A stretch of DNA of 64,000 bases from Acidobacteriota bacterium (GTDB lineage: Bacteria > Acidobacteriota > Terriglobia > Bryobacterales > Bryobacteraceae), in assembly GCA_029776225.1 (NCBI GenBank), contig JAKOTR010000031.1, positions 62,001 through 126,000 on the forward strand. The letters run 5' to 3'. Below the pieces are notes generated by a model. That model searched no databases. It saw only the letters and a program-made list of their open reading frames with translations, and was not told the DNA's origin. The position numbers were made by a program, and so were the translations under genes. Of this stretch, positions 63,811 to 64,000 are shown piece after piece. Numbering within the stretch: position 1 is the first letter of the stretch; each line of letters begins with the position of its first letter.

Positions 63811-64000
63811 TCAAGTCTGGAGATTCTCGAAAATGCCCGCGGCGCCCATGCCGCCGCCGACACACATGGTGACCATGCCGTACCGCACCTTGCGCCGCCG
63901 CATCTCCGCGAGCAGCGTGGCCGTCAGCTTCGCTCCCGTGCAGCCCAGCGGATGCCCCAGGGCAATCGCGCCGCCGTTCACGTTGACCCTGGAGGTATCG
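63811..64000 (-). CDS. Acetyl-CoA acyltransferase (thiolase), C-terminal end only
   Basis: The last 62 codons of a thiolase; the 5' part lies beyond the window. Both C-terminal active-site blocks are visible: [18 protein letters not shown] with the catalytic histidine and [13 protein letters not shown] with the catalytic cysteine. The TGA is at 63813-63811. With the adjacent acyl-CoA dehydrogenase it implies fatty-acid beta-oxidation. Confidence 0.92.
   Translation of the reverse strand, partial: DTSRVNVNGGAIALGHPLGCTGAKLTATLLAEMRRRKVRYGMVTMCVGGGMGAAGIFENLQT

Overview
The window is GC-rich bacterial chromosome, most likely from an Acidobacteriota member of the Solibacter/Bryobacter type. This is inferred from an acidobacterial duplicated orphan permease (ADOP), a TonB-type receptor with an N-terminal carboxypeptidase-regulatory domain, a full hopanoid locus, bacillithiol-type YpdA, and dense same-strand operons with GTG starts and ATGA overlaps. 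No rRNA, tRNA or insertion sequence was recognised.

Layout. 1-7.2 kb (minus): addA (cut by the window edge), addB, and an ABC exporter half-transporter. 7.4-15.2 kb (mostly plus): polyprenyl glycosylphosphotransferase, pyrE-like phosphoribosyltransferase, TonB-type receptor, a PflA-like radical SAM protein (minus) and a Tat-type heparinase II/III protein. 15.2-18.2 kb (minus): small membrane protein and ADOP permease. 18.4-33.6 kb (minus): a long gene train, reading from its promoter: ispH, shc, hpnH, hpnA, hpnG, two zinc MDR dehydrogenases, hpnC, hpnD, tilS, ftsH, gph-like HAD phosphatase and an FHA-lytic transglycosylase fusion. 33.7-43.7 kb: waaA-lpxK fusion, secreted protein, acyl-CoA ligase, UbiB/ABC1 kinase, phasin-like protein diverging from phaR across a perfect PhaR-type operator, a small unknown gene and glpK.

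43.7-53.8 kb is a complete type II-C CRISPR-Cas locus. It has 81 near-identical 37-bp repeats plus one degenerate end repeat (81 spacers), then cas2, cas1 and a compact 1020-residue cas9 on the minus strand, and a tracrRNA gene reading away from the cas9 start. The anti-repeat strand, a hairpin terminator after the last repeat and an extended -10 motif at the 3' end of every repeat all indicate that the array is transcribed on the plus strand, towards cas2, probably from promoters inside the repeats. The degenerate repeat and duplicated spacers at the glpK end suggest that new spacers enter at the opposite, cas2-side end.

53.9-64 kb: an aldo/keto reductase-like protein lacking the usual catalytic residues, a LacI-type effector domain without a DNA-binding domain, a secreted glycine-rich membrane protein, selD (itself a selenoprotein with in-frame UGA and a SECIS-like hairpin), pyrF, alaS, ypdA, a long acyl-CoA dehydrogenase and the end of a thiolase gene.

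The items most worth following up are the CRISPR locus architecture, the selenocysteine-containing SelD, the two dehydrogenases embedded in the hopanoid operon, the PhaR operator/promoter, and several domain fusions.
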